This document shows, piece after piece, positions 6,786-15,677 of a DNA stretch of 22,918 bases. The notes beneath the pieces are model-generated. The model saw nothing but the letters and a program-made list of their open reading frames with translations. It was not told the origin of the DNA and ran no database searches. The position numbers and the translations under genes were made by a program. Every line of letters starts with the position of its first letter. Position 1 is the first letter of the stretch. The stretch is from CADEGZ01 sp035443705 (GTDB taxonomy: Bacteria; Pseudomonadota; Gammaproteobacteria; UBA6186; Azoamicaceae): NCBI GenBank assembly GCA_035443705.1, contig DAORSV010000022.1, forward strand, positions 1-22,918. Reading direction: 5' to 3'.

Positions 6786-8789
6786 ATGACCCAAGAATCT
6801 ATCCAACCTTTTTTAGATTGGATCACAGTACATCCCAATTGGTCTGGATTTATCGTTTTCCTTATATCGCTTTCCGAATCACTCGCTATTGTAGGACTAG
6901 TGGTTCCAGGGATTGTATTGATGACGGCCATTGGCGGCATGATGGGATCAGGACACCTCCCCTTCTGGGAAACTTTGTCGTGGGCAATTTTAGGTGCTAT
7001 TGCGGGTGATGGTATCAGTTATTGGCTAGGCTACCACTATCATCAACATTTACGAGACTTTTGGCCTTTTAAGCAATTCCCTAAATTATTAGCACGCGGA
7101 GAAACTTTTTTTAAGCTGCATGGCGGCAAAAGTATTATTTTTGGTCGTTTTGTAGGTCCCGTTCGTCCCATGATCCCCGTTATCGCCGGTATGATGGATA
7201 TGTCTCCAAAGCGCTTTCTATTCTTTAACGTTCTCTCCGCTATTGCATGGGCGCCTTTATATAGCTTGCCTGGGATCTTAATTGGCGCTTCTTTGGGCAC
7301 TCTGTCTTCCGAAGTCGCCAGTCGTGCCGGACTTTTAGTGCTATTCGTATTGCTAGCGCTTTGGTTAATTTATGAAACCTTATTGCTTATCGGTGCCTGG
7401 ATTGTCAAAAGCATTACACGAACCGTTAATGGCATTTGGAAAATACTTCGCCGTCTTGCTTGGCTCCGCTCCCTCTTAAGAAATGCACAGGGTTCAGAGC
7501 AAAGCCAATTAGGCATCCTAATACTCTGTTTGCTTGCTTTTACATGCTTTGGAATAACGCTACTCGATGTTTTAAATTCAGAAGGCATTGCCAGTTGGAA
7601 TGAACCTGTTTATCAAGTTTTGCGTGCTCTTTATAGTACTAAAATTATTAACTGGACCGGTTTTTTTACAGGACTGGGTGATCCCTGGATATTGCTGCCA
7701 ACAGCCGCCGCGATTGGACTTTGGCTATTCTGGCGTCAACGCTATAAAGCGGCATTTTGTTGGCTTTTAACGATAGGGCTTGGATTTATCTGTGGTGTGT
7801 TGATTAAAATTGAAACAACCATTCCACGACCTGAGGGCTTAATCTATTCATCACATGGGTTTTCTTTTCCGAGTGGACATACTTTAATGGCAACCCTTGC
7901 TTTTGGTCTTGCAGCCATGTTTATCCACCAATCTATCTCTATACAATCACCTGAGAGCAAATATCGATGGACACCTTGGGCAATAGCTATCCCTTTAATT
8001 TTATGGATTGCTTTTTCACGGGTATACTTAGGCATGCATTGGTTTACCGATATTATGGGTAGTCTCACCTTAGGTATTGGCTTTGTAACATTAGGAACCT
8101 TGATTTATCGACGCATTGAATCAAGACCCACTCCAATCCGGGCCATTATTGTGCCCGGCATAGTGCTTTTAACAGTTACTTTAAGCCTTTATGCCATCTT
8201 CTTTTATCCGAAGCTTCAATCCCTATTGATTCGACAATGGACAACTCATACCCTTCAAGAAAAAATTTGGTGGCAAGGCAAAGGCGAGACCACTGCACTC
8301 TACCGCACTGGCGCATTTAAACGGCAAGCAACAATATTTGATGTGCAATGGTTAGGATCATTAGAAACAGTACAAAGTGCACTCGAAAAAGCTGGATGGA
8401 ACCTTATTCCTAAACTCAACTTTAAAACAGGCGTTATATTACTTGCGAATAACCCATCTCCTTTGTTGTTCCCCGCGTTGCCAAAATTTCATCGCGATCG
8501 ACTCCCTATCTTAGCGGTTACAAAGAAAATAAGCGAAACTAAACGGATTGTATTGCAACTTTGGCGTTCGGATTACCAAACGGAGCATGCAACACCTTTA
8601 TGGGTTGGAACCTTACGCGTAGAAGAAACTAGCCATCCCCTGCCTTTGGTCACCACTTTTCTAGAACAACCCGAAAGTGATAATACTGTAGAGTTAGCGA
8701 GAAGTTTAGCTCTTAACCCACATATTCAGACGCATGTCATCCGTGCAGAGCATGCAAACAACCACAAAGTTTTACTGTTAAAAAACTAA
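6786..8789 (+). CDS. lssY: DedA / PAP2 phosphatase / LssY_C fusion membrane protein
   Basis: A 667-residue inner-membrane protein with three parts. Residues 1-~210 are a DedA-type domain; the family includes lipid flippases and the signature here is FGRFVGPVRPMIPVIAGMM. Residues ~245-450 are a PAP2 lipid phosphatase with a full catalytic set: K341-x6-RP, S363-G-H365 and SR-x5-H418-x3-D422. Residues ~480-667 are a soluble domain resembling the LssY C-terminus. The architecture is that of LssY, first noted in the Legionella lss region, but no lss secretion genes are nearby. A likely job is dephosphorylating a lipid phosphate such as undecaprenyl or phosphatidylglycerol phosphate, coupled to translocation (inference). 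Its stop overlaps that of mpl by 4 nt, convergently. No strong ribosome site precedes the ATG. Confidence 0.92.
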   Translation: MTQESIQPFLDWITVHPNWSGFIVFLISLSESLAIVGLVVPGIVLMTAIGGMMGSGHLPFWETLSWAILGAIAGDGISYWLGYHYHQHLRDFWPFKQFPKLLARGETFFKLHGGKSIIFGRFVGPVRPMIPVIAGMMDMSPKRFLFFNVLSAIAWAPLYSLPGILIGASLGTLSSEVASRAGLLVLFVLLALWLIYETLLLIGAWIVKSITRTVNGIWKILRRLAWLRSLLRNAQGSEQSQLGILILCLLAFTCFGITLLDVLNSEGIASWNEPVYQVLRALYSTKIINWTGFFTGLGDPWILLPTAAAIGLWLFWRQRYKAAFCWLLTIGLGFICGVLIKIETTIPRPEGLIYSSHGFSFPSGHTLMATLAFGLAAMFIHQSISIQSPESKYRWTPWAIAIPLILWIAFSRVYLGMHWFTDIMGSLTLGIGFVTLGTLIYRRIESRPTPIRAIIVPGIVLLTVTLSLYAIFFYPKLQSLLIRQWTTHTLQEKIWWQGKGETTALYRTGAFKRQATIFDVQWLGSLETVQSALEKAGWNLIPKLNFKTGVILLANNPSPLLFPALPKFHRDRLPILAVTKKISETKRIVLQLWRSDYQTEHATPLWVGTLRVEETSHPLPLVTTFLEQPESDNTVELARSLALNPHIQTHVIRAEHANNHKVLLLKN

Positions 8790-10156
8790 GACAATTTCTC
8801 TAAGAATCTCATTTGGATCCCATTAAAACCGCCATTACTCATAAAAACAACATGATGCTCTCTCAGGTTTGAAGTATCACCTTCTGCTAACAAAACACTT
8901 AATAATGATTCGGTATCACGAAATACACCACCTGGCTTATTCGCCGATTGCCAAATTTTATTTACATCCCACGGAATATCGGGAGATTGGAAAAAATAAA
9001 CAGCATTTGCATCTTGCACGGCGTTCGGCAAATCGTCTTTATGATGCCCTGCTTTCATGGTATTCGATCGAATATCTAAGACCGCTGTAATACGCGCATC
9101 TTTTCCAATCTTGGCGCGCAAACCCGCCAGCGTTAATCCAATAGCCGTCGGATGGTGCGCAAAATCATCATATACCGTCATACCACCCACGACGCCTTTA
9201 ATTTCCATTCTACGTTTTACACCCTGAAAAGACGAAAGTGCTTCGATGGCAAGCTTAGGATGAACACCCACATTATGTGCCGCTGCAATCGCGGCTAATG
9301 CATTATTGATATTATGATCACCCAGTAAAGACCACTGTAAAGTTCCATACACATGCGTACCAAAACAGACATCAAATTGATTATTTTTAGAAACGCGATT
9401 TTTGGCATGCCAACCTGCCTTGTCTAAACCAAATGTTTCGGTAGTAGTCCAACAGCCTTTTTTTAAGGTCGCTACCACATTCTGATCTGCAGAAGGATAA
9501 ATAACTAATCCCTCTCCCGGCACTGTACGCACCAAATGGTAAAATTGCTGTTGAATAGCGGCAAGATCTGCAAAGATATCCGCGTGATCAAATTCCATAT
9601 TATTGATTATCAATGTTCGTGGATGGTAATGAACAAATTTAGAACGTTTATCAAAAAAAGCAGAATCGTATTCATCTGCTTCTACGACAAAATATTTCCC
9701 ACCCCCCAACCGCGCAGAAACACCAAAGTCATTTGGAACACCACCAATTAAAAATCCGGGGTTTAATCCAGCGATTTCTAATATCCAGGCCAGCATACTT
9801 GTCGTTGTAGTCTTACCATGCGTTCCAGACACCGCTAAAACATGCTTATCGTGCAGCACATAGCGGGCGAGCCACTCAGGGCCTGATAACATCGGGTGAT
9901 TTTGGTTTAAGACGGCTTCGATAACGGGCATTCCACGACACATCACATTTCCAACGACGATACAATCGGGTTTAGGAGAAAGTTGATGAATATCATCATA
10001 CCCCTGAAATATTTTGATACCTAGCTTTTTTAGTTGAGTGCTCATAGGTGGGTAAACATTTTGATCTGCACCCGTCACAGTATATTGCTGTTCCGAAGCG
10101 AGAACGGCCAAGCCCCCCATAAAGGTGCCGCAGATACCTAATATATGGATATGCAT
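8786..10156 (-). CDS. mpl: UDP-N-acetylmuramate:L-alanyl-gamma-D-glutamyl-meso-diaminopimelate ligase
   Basis: Cytoplasmic Mur-type ligase that attaches recycled murein tripeptide to UDP-MurNAc, bypassing MurC, MurD and MurE. The 456 residues match E. coli Mpl (457), and the N-terminus MHIHILGICGTFMGGLAVLA is the Mpl form, not MurC. The ATP loop GTHGKTTT is at 111-118. NNMEFDHADIF and DDFAHHPTAI are the other family motifs. AAGGATAAATA precedes the ATG. It is divergent from the phosphofructokinase gene and convergent with lssY. It implies an organism that makes meso-DAP peptidoglycan and recycles it. Confidence 0.97.
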   Translation of the reverse strand: MHIHILGICGTFMGGLAVLASEQQYTVTGADQNVYPPMSTQLKKLGIKIFQGYDDIHQLSPKPDCIVVGNVMCRGMPVIEAVLNQNHPMLSGPEWLARYVLHDKHVLAVSGTHGKTTTTSMLAWILEIAGLNPGFLIGGVPNDFGVSARLGGGKYFVVEADEYDSAFFDKRSKFVHYHPRTLIINNMEFDHADIFADLAAIQQQFYHLVRTVPGEGLVIYPSADQNVVATLKKGCWTTTETFGLDKAGWHAKNRVSKNNQFDVCFGTHVYGTLQWSLLGDHNINNALAAIAAAHNVGVHPKLAIEALSSFQGVKRRMEIKGVVGGMTVYDDFAHHPTAIGLTLAGLRAKIGKDARITAVLDIRSNTMKAGHHKDDLPNAVQDANAVYFFQSPDIPWDVNKIWQSANKPGGVFRDTESLLSVLLAEGDTSNLREHHVVFMSNGGFNGIQMRFLEKLS

Positions 10157-10204
10157 TATTTATCCTTACTGAGTGAGAGCCAAGAGTTATTTTACCATAC
10201 TTTA

Positions 10205-10213
10205 TGCTAAAAT
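10205..10213 (+). promoter_or_regulatory. Probable extended -10 promoter of the phosphofructokinase gene
   Basis: TGCTAAAAT is an extended -10 (TGn followed by a five-of-six match to TATAAT), 38 bp upstream of the TTG start. No good -35 is seen at 17 bp, as is usual for extended -10 promoters. Confidence 0.45.
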
Positions 10214-10251
10214 CTCCGGGGTCTGACGCCTTTAATAATTGAGAGGTCACA

Positions 10252-11505
10252 TTGAAAAACGCACTCTACGCACAATCTGGTGGCGTTACCGCTGTTATTA
10301 ACGCATCTGCCTGTGGGTTAATAGAAACCGCTCGCCAATATCCCACACACATTCAAAAAGTCTATGCGGGCAAAAATGGCATTTTAGGCATCCTCCATGA
10401 AGAATTAATCGACACAGCAAGCGAAACACCCGAAGATATCACTGCGCTTAAATTCACGCCCGGCGGTGCCTTTGGCTCCTGTCGTTATAAACTAAAAGGC
10501 CTTGAAGAAAACCGTGCTGAATACGAACGTCTCATCGAAGTGTTTTCTGCACATAATATCGGTTATTTTTTTTACAATGGTGGAGGAGATTCTCAAGACA
10601 CCGCGCATAAGATTTCAGAAATGGGTTTAAAGCTGGGATATCCCATAACCTGCATTGGTATTCCCAAAACGATCGATAACGATCTACCTTATACGGATAG
10701 CAGCCCGGGCTTTGGATCGGTTGCCAAATATGTCGCCATTTCTACACGAGAAGCTGGCCTAGATGTGGCTTCTATGGCCAGCTCTTCTACCAAAGTTTTT
10801 ATTTTAGAAGTGATGGGTCGACATGCGGGTTGGATTGCAGCAGCTGCAGGATTGGCCTCTAAAAACCCAAACCTCCCTCCTCACTTGATTTTATTTCCCG
10901 AAGTGCCTTTTATTGAATCCGATTTTTGTGTGTCAGTTAAAGAATCTGTAGAAAAAAATGGTTATTGTGTTATTGTTACTTCTGAGGGTATTAGAAAAAC
11001 AGATGGATCATTTTTATCCGAAAGCGGTCTTAAAGATGCCTTCGGGCATTCACAATTGGGCGGCGTTGCACCAAAACTCGCTTCGATTATTAAACAAAAT
11101 TTAAACCTAAAATACCATTGGGCAGTCTCGGATTACTTGCAGCGGTCGGCTCGTCATATCGCATCCAGTGTCGATGTCACACAAGCTTACGATTTAGGAA
11201 AAAGCGCGCTAGAGCTTGCACTTGCTGGCAAAAATGCTGTGATGCCAATTATTGTCAGAGACAGCGATTTACCTTATAAATGGCATATTGAAGATGTGAC
11301 TCTCAGCAAAATTGCCAATCAAGAAAAAACGTTACCAAAGAACTACATTCGGGCCGACGGTTTTGGCATTACTCAAGCATGCAGAGATTATATGCTTCCC
11401 TTAATTCAAGGTGAGGCATACCCACCTTATCGTGAGGGGTTACCCTCTTATGTGGTATTAAAAAATAAGTGTATCCCCAAAAAATTAGCGCCGTTCTTGA
11501 AATAA
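10252..11505 (+). CDS. Phosphofructokinase, predicted pyrophosphate-dependent
   Basis: A 417-residue phosphofructokinase of the PfkA/PFP superfamily, which converts fructose 6-phosphate to the 1,6-bisphosphate. The phosphoryl-donor loop reads NGGGDSQDT (109-117), with Asp where ATP enzymes have the second Gly of GGDGS. The catalytic loop is PKTIDND (138-144), not PGTIDND. Both changes are the accepted mark of PPi-using enzymes, so a reversible PPi-linked glycolysis/gluconeogenesis step is expected. Other family blocks are present (GFGSVAKY, VMGRHAGWIAA, LGGVAPKLA). The start is TTG with GAGAGG 5 nt upstream; no ATG is available nearby. It has its own upstream promoter-like box and is followed by the trp-transporter operon. 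Confidence 0.93.
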   Translation: MKNALYAQSGGVTAVINASACGLIETARQYPTHIQKVYAGKNGILGILHEELIDTASETPEDITALKFTPGGAFGSCRYKLKGLEENRAEYERLIEVFSAHNIGYFFYNGGGDSQDTAHKISEMGLKLGYPITCIGIPKTIDNDLPYTDSSPGFGSVAKYVAISTREAGLDVASMASSSTKVFILEVMGRHAGWIAAAAGLASKNPNLPPHLILFPEVPFIESDFCVSVKESVEKNGYCVIVTSEGIRKTDGSFLSESGLKDAFGHSQLGGVAPKLASIIKQNLNLKYHWAVSDYLQRSARHIASSVDVTQAYDLGKSALELALAGKNAVMPIIVRDSDLPYKWHIEDVTLSKIANQEKTLPKNYIRADGFGITQACRDYMLPLIQGEAYPPYREGLPSYVVLKNKCIPKKLAPFLK

Positions 11506-11509
11506 ACAT

Positions 11510-11549
11510 TTGTAATCTTCAAGAGACTACTGTACTATCATATTAGCAC
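11510..11549 (+). promoter_or_regulatory. Promoter with trp-operator-like palindrome
   Basis: TTGTAA (11510-11515) and TACTAT (11533-11538) are 17 bp apart, each matching sigma70 in four of six bases. Over the -10 lies GTACT-N8-AGCAC (11532-11549), a near-perfect palindrome with one mismatch. The E. coli TrpR operators of trpE, trpR, aroH and mtr have the same GTACT-N8-AGTAC geometry. The next gene encodes a TrpR-like protein that keeps the operator-contacting Arg. Autorepression with tryptophan as corepressor is the simplest reading. Confidence 0.65.
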
Positions 11550-11580
11550 AAATAGTTATTCAACTTATAGGCATTGCAGC

Positions 11581-11868
11581 ATGACAGAGACGGAAAAGTC
11601 GCTTTACGAGGCCATTTTGGTCTTGAAAACCGTTGAGGAATGTGCTGCTTTTTTGCACGATCTCTGCACGCCTGCCGAAATTACGGCCATTACCGAACGC
11701 TGGCATGTCGCACTACTGTTAAACGAGGAAGAACTCTCGTATCGCGCGATCCATGAAGAAACGGGCGTCAGCCTGGCAACCATTGTGCGTGTCTCTCGCT
11801 TTTTAAGCAAAGAGACCAATCAAGGCTATAGGCTTGTATTAGATAAACTCGGGAAAAAATCATCATGA
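11581..11868 (+). CDS. TrpR/YerC-family transcriptional repressor
   Basis: A 95-residue all-helical protein of the Trp-repressor superfamily (YerC/YecD-like). Aligned to E. coli TrpR from the TP pair (T30 to T44), there are no gaps through the helix-turn-helix. R40 matches R54 and R70 matches R84, the two Arg that clamp the tryptophan corepressor. T67 matches T81, and R55 matches R69, which contacts operator DNA. The helix-turn-helix is SYRAIHEETGVSLATIVR. Low overall identity fits the YerC group, but the ligand residues argue for tryptophan sensing. Its stop overlaps the next start in ATGA. It leads a transporter operon preceded by a trp-operator-like palindrome, so it probably represses its own operon when tryptophan is plentiful (inference). 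Confidence 0.9.
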   Translation: MTETEKSLYEAILVLKTVEECAAFLHDLCTPAEITAITERWHVALLLNEEELSYRAIHEETGVSLATIVRVSRFLSKETNQGYRLVLDKLGKKSS

Positions 11869-12803
11869 ATATTCAGCAACTGCTTCCGCCTCGTTTACGG
11901 TTACGCATTCTGACAGGATTTGTAGCACTGTTATCGCTGCTATGCTTAAATATCAGCTTTGCTGTGCCTGTAAAAGAAATCCGCGTCTCGATTATCCAGA
12001 TAGTCGAACATCCAGAGCTAGATGCGACACGTCAAGGCATTTTGGATGTACTCAAGCAATCTCAGCACACGATACATATCGATTTTCAGTCTGCACAAGG
12101 CAATAGTGCACTGGCCACACAAATCGCCGAACAATTTGTCGGAACTTCCCCAAACGTGATGGTAGGCATCGGCACAACGGCTACACAAGCGCTTATATCC
12201 GCAAATCAGCGTTATGCCATTCCGATTGTCTTTAGCTCGATTTCTGATCCCGTAGGTTCAAAAATTGTGAGCGATCTTAAACATCCAGAAGGTGTTGTCA
12301 CAGGTGTTTCAAATTTTATAGATCCCGCGCTTCAATTCGATTTATTTAAGAAAATTTTACCGAAGCTAACTAAACTCGGTGTTATTTATAATCCCGGCGA
12401 AGCGAATTCTGTTGCCTTGGTTGAACAAATGAAACAAGCCGCAACGCAAAAAGACCTGGAATTAGTGATTACAACTGCAAATACAACGGCAAACGTTAGC
12501 CAGGCTACACATGCGCTTATCTCTAAAGTACAGGCTATTTTTATTAATAATGATAATACCGCGCTTTCAGCTTTCGATTCTATTGTAAAAATCAGCGCTA
12601 AAAACAAGATCCCTGTTTTTTGTAGTGGGGTCGGTATGATTAAACACGGTGCATTAGCAACGATTGGTGCAAACCAATATATGATAGGACAACAAACAGG
12701 GAAAATGATTCTGGAGATTTTAGGTGGCAAAAGTCCACATGACATTCCAGTGGCTTTCCCAGAAAAAACAGAAATTCAACTCAAAAATGGGGATATGCCA
12801 TGA
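11865..12803 (+). CDS. ABC importer substrate-binding protein, TrpX/DUF534 family
   Basis: A 312-residue periplasmic binding protein. The signal peptide has an Arg-rich start, the hydrophobic stretch ILTGFVALLSLLCLNISFA and a likely cut after SFA at residue 33. The mature part has the two-lobed fold of the ABC_sub_bind (DUF534) family, with GIGTTATQAL, IPIVFSSISDPVGSKIV and LGVIYNPGEANSV. Members of this family called TrpX belong to proposed tryptophan importers. The protein ends soon after VAFPEKTEIQL; family members generally continue ~15-20 residues with an NlkaAkxlGi segment, so the tail seems short. It overlaps both neighbours by 4 nt (ATGA). The TrpR-like gene upstream supports tryptophan or a related indole compound as ligand. 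Confidence 0.88.
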   Translation: MNIQQLLPPRLRLRILTGFVALLSLLCLNISFAVPVKEIRVSIIQIVEHPELDATRQGILDVLKQSQHTIHIDFQSAQGNSALATQIAEQFVGTSPNVMVGIGTTATQALISANQRYAIPIVFSSISDPVGSKIVSDLKHPEGVVTGVSNFIDPALQFDLFKKILPKLTKLGVIYNPGEANSVALVEQMKQAATQKDLELVITTANTTANVSQATHALISKVQAIFINNDNTALSAFDSIVKISAKNKIPVFCSGVGMIKHGALATIGANQYMIGQQTGKMILEILGGKSPHDIPVAFPEKTEIQLKNGDMP

Positions 12804-13681
12804 ATATGATCCAATTTTTGGGTGCACTCGAAATCGGGCTATTATATGGGCTCGTTTCTTTGGGCGTATATCTTACTTTTCGCGCCATTAATTTTCCAGA
12901 TCTCACTGTTGATGGTACCTTTCCGCTGGGTGCAGCCGTTGCCGCAACCCTACTCGTAAATGGTACGCACCCGATACTCGCAACTGCCGCTGCTATTTTG
13001 GCAGGTAGTCTTGCAGGGTTTATAACAGGTTACTTGCATGTTCGCTGGAACATTCTCGGTTTACTGGCCGGAATATTAACCATGACTGCACTCTATTCAG
13101 TCAATCTACGCATTATGGGACGACCCAATATTGCGCTGCTTTCTGAACTCACACTATTTAGTTATTTTAAAGGATCTCATGTTGTTTTATGGAGTATGTT
13201 TGGCATTATTATATTAGTGATTTACTTCTTATATCGATTTTTAGCAAGCCAATTTGGCTTAGCGTTAAGGGCAAGCGGTATTAACCCACGCGTAAGCCCG
13301 AGCTATGGTATTAACATTGGGTTAATGACATTGATAGGTCTTGCCGCAAGTAACGGATTGGTCGCTTTAGCAGGCGCTTTATTTGCTCAAGCACATGGGT
13401 TTGCAGACATTTCACTCGGTACAGGCACACTGATTACCGGACTTGCTTCGGTTATTGTCGGAGAAAGTCTCTTACCCAAACATCGCTTATTATTTATGTT
13501 AATCGCCTGTATTTTGGGATCAATTCTTTATCGACTTGTGATCGCGCTTGCTTTAAATAGCCAATTTGCTGGTTTACAAGCACAAGACTTAAACCTTATT
13601 ACAGCAGTACTGGTCGTAATAGCCATGATGGTACCTAAAATACGCCAAAACTTTACCCTTAAATCTCGGCGAACACTATGA
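12800..13681 (+). CDS. ABC importer permease, TrpY-like
   Basis: A 293-residue inner-membrane permease related to the branched-chain amino-acid (LivH/LivM) type. Around eight hydrophobic segments can be seen from residue 10 to 285, and the family block GLAASNGLVALAGALFAQAHGFADISLGTG lies in the second half. The N-terminal IGLLYGLVSLGVYLTFRAINFPDLTVDG is typical of permeases paired with DUF534 binding proteins. It overlaps the binding-protein gene and the ATPase gene by 4 nt on each side. As a single permease it would act as a homodimer. Confidence 0.92.
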   Translation: MNMIQFLGALEIGLLYGLVSLGVYLTFRAINFPDLTVDGTFPLGAAVAATLLVNGTHPILATAAAILAGSLAGFITGYLHVRWNILGLLAGILTMTALYSVNLRIMGRPNIALLSELTLFSYFKGSHVVLWSMFGIIILVIYFLYRFLASQFGLALRASGINPRVSPSYGINIGLMTLIGLAASNGLVALAGALFAQAHGFADISLGTGTLITGLASVIVGESLLPKHRLLFMLIACILGSILYRLVIALALNSQFAGLQAQDLNLITAVLVVIAMMVPKIRQNFTLKSRRTL

Positions 13682-14424
13682 TTACACTTAACAACATTTC
13701 TGTGACTTTTGGAAAAGGCACACCTTTAGAAACAACTGTTTTTAAAGACTTTAATTTAAAAATTAACCCCGGTGAATTTGTAACTGTTATTGGTGGCAAT
13801 GGCGCTGGAAAATCTACGTTGATGAATTTAATTTCAGGTGATGCTTTATCCGATTCTGGCAGTATTATTTTAGATAATATTGCGGTCACGAAATGGCCTA
13901 CACACAAACGCGCACAACTCATTAGCCGCGTCTTTCAAGATCCCCTATTAGGTAGCTATGCAGATCTCACGATTGAAGAAAATTTGAGTCTTGCTTTTTC
14001 GCGTGGAAAAAGCCGCACGCTAACGATGGCGCTACGCGAAAATCTGCGAGAACAATTTAGAGAAAGACTCAGTCACATGGCGCTTAACTTAGAAAATCGT
14101 CTAACAGATAAAATGGGATTGCTCTCGGGTGGGCAACGTCAAGCCGTTAGCCTCGTTATGGCAACCTTGAGGCCTTCCAAAATATTGCTCTTGGATGAAC
14201 ATACGGCAGCCTTAGATCCCAAGATGGAAGGACTGATTTTAGAACTCACAAAGCGTTTAATTCAGGAACAAAAACTGACAGCATTAATGATTACACATAG
14301 CATGTTTCAAGCGCTTGAATTTGGCACTCGAACACTGATGATGCACCACGGTAAAATCGTGCATGATTTGAATGGCGGAGAAAGAGATCAATTACAAGCT
14401 AAGGACTTGGTCGGCTTTTTTTAA
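13678..14424 (+). CDS. ABC importer ATP-binding protein, TrpZ-like
   Basis: A 248-residue ABC ATPase with all motifs intact: Walker A GGNGAGKST (39-47), Q-loop VFQDP (Q87), signature LSGGQ (149-153), Walker B ILLLDE (169-174) and the switch His in MITHS. It powers the permease encoded just upstream, with which it overlaps by 4 nt. It is the last gene of the repressor-importer operon, and the following gene is on the other strand 47 bp away. No convincing terminator is seen in that gap. Confidence 0.94.
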   Translation: MITLNNISVTFGKGTPLETTVFKDFNLKINPGEFVTVIGGNGAGKSTLMNLISGDALSDSGSIILDNIAVTKWPTHKRAQLISRVFQDPLLGSYADLTIEENLSLAFSRGKSRTLTMALRENLREQFRERLSHMALNLENRLTDKMGLLSGGQRQAVSLVMATLRPSKILLLDEHTAALDPKMEGLILELTKRLIQEQKLTALMITHSMFQALEFGTRTLMMHHGKIVHDLNGGERDQLQAKDLVGFF

Positions 14425-14471
14425 CCTAATTTAGGGTTTAAAACTTCTTTTACCTTATCACAAGCGCGCTC

Positions 14472-15677
14472 CTAGTTTGGCATCTTTAGTTTGGACCAAT
14501 CCAAGGGCTCAATTTGACCATTCTTTATAATGGTAGGCCATATTGTGTGTAGCGCTTGATGGTTATTTTTATCGAAACTAATTTTCAAGCCAATACCTAT
14601 ATCAATATCTTTCAAACTTTCAAAAGCATCAACAAGACCTTCGCGCGTTAACGCGTTTTTTGCTATTGCTTCTGTAAGACCCACTACAAAAAGTTTAGCG
14701 TCAAGATAGCCTTCGAAAGAACCATAGCTTGGCTGCGATCCAGGGCTATATTTATTGAGATCCTCTCGATAATCCTGAGCGGCGGTTAAATCCGATTTGG
14801 GTGACGGTACTACTTGCGTAAAAATAATGTTGTCACTATCCGCTCCCAGTAATCTTATAATAGATGAACTTCCCACAAAAGATACATTCAAGAAAAGTGT
14901 ACTAGGAAAAGCCTTTTTTGCTAACATTATGAATTTTGCAATTGGCGCATAAGCACCAACCATGAGAATGGCTTTTGGTGATTTTCCAGCTGCAATAAGA
15001 CTAGCCATTCCACCTTCTACGTTTAAAGTATTTCGAGTGTAGCGACCAACGGGTAAACTCTGAGTATTATTATATCCCGACGCTATTAACGCGTTTAGTG
15101 CACCAAAATAACCCGCATCAGCACCATTATCATGTTGTAGAAAAAAAGCAAAGTCATCCGGTTTAACACCTATCGATAATAATCCTTTTACCATATTTTC
15201 AGCTTCTTCTGCATAACCGGCACGAAGATTTATGACATAACGATCGGGTGGTGTCTTACGTAGTACATTACCGCCAGTAAATGCCCCAAAAAGCAGTATC
15301 TTACGCTCATTGGCAATGGGCACGGTCTTCTCTGCTGTAGGCGTACCTACATTACCAATAACCGCAAGAATTTTTTCCTCATCCGCCAACAGATGCATAT
15401 TTTGAGCAGCAAGTTTTGGATTATATTGATCATCCAATGTAATTAATGTCAATTTGTGCCCAGCTACTCCACCCTCCGCATTTATTCTAGCAAAGAAGGT
15501 TTCTACACCAATCTTGACTTCTTCCCCGAGTGCTTGCGCCGGACCGCTTAATGCGGTAGTCATTCCAATTTTAATGACAGATTTTTCCGGTTGTATAGCA
15601 ACATGTTCTGAAAAGCAGGGCTCGGAAAACATAAGAAAAGTAATAAAAAAAAAACAAAAGTAATTGCTGGTATTCAT
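14472..15677 (-). CDS. Periplasmic binding protein, LivK-like (Peripla_BP_6)
   Basis: A ~400-residue type I periplasmic binding protein resembling leucine/branched-chain amino-acid or amide receptors. Family blocks are IKIGMTTALSGPAQALGEEV near the mature N-terminus, IGNVGTPTAEKTVPIANERK, and YGSFEGYLDAKLFVVGL near the C-terminus. The frame can be extended to a GTG at 15722, but the ATG at 15677 is preferred. It has GGCGA 7 nt upstream and starts a hydrophobic leader (NYFCFFFITFLMF), which lacks the usual Lys/Arg start and has no lipobox. An ATG at 15683 is also possible. It follows the porin gene on the same strand. No permease or ATPase of the Liv type is in the window, and the trp-like importer has its own receptor, so its membrane partner is unknown. 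Confidence 0.88.
   Translation of the reverse strand: MNTSNYFCFFFITFLMFSEPCFSEHVAIQPEKSVIKIGMTTALSGPAQALGEEVKIGVETFFARINAEGGVAGHKLTLITLDDQYNPKLAAQNMHLLADEEKILAVIGNVGTPTAEKTVPIANERKILLFGAFTGGNVLRKTPPDRYVINLRAGYAEEAENMVKGLLSIGVKPDDFAFFLQHDNGADAGYFGALNALIASGYNNTQSLPVGRYTRNTLNVEGGMASLIAAGKSPKAILMVGAYAPIAKFIMLAKKAFPSTLFLNVSFVGSSSIIRLLGADSDNIIFTQVVPSPKSDLTAAQDYREDLNKYSPGSQPSYGSFEGYLDAKLFVVGLTEAIAKNALTREGLVDAFESLKDIDIGIGLKISFDKNNHQALHTIWPTIIKNGQIEPLDWSKLKMPN

Noticed and set aside
1322..11530. A shared 10-mer, AGAGACTACT, near 1323 and 11523
   Set aside because: Two copies of a 10-mer in 23 kb with no common context are within chance.
11581..11868. Calling the small repressor trpR outright
   Set aside because: Ligand and operator residues fit, but overall identity is low and it belongs to the YerC/YecD-like group, so no gene symbol is given.
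14425..14471. Terminator between the importer ATPase gene and the convergent binding-protein gene
   Set aside because: AACCTA/TAGGGTT gives only a short bulged stem without a proper T tract on either strand.
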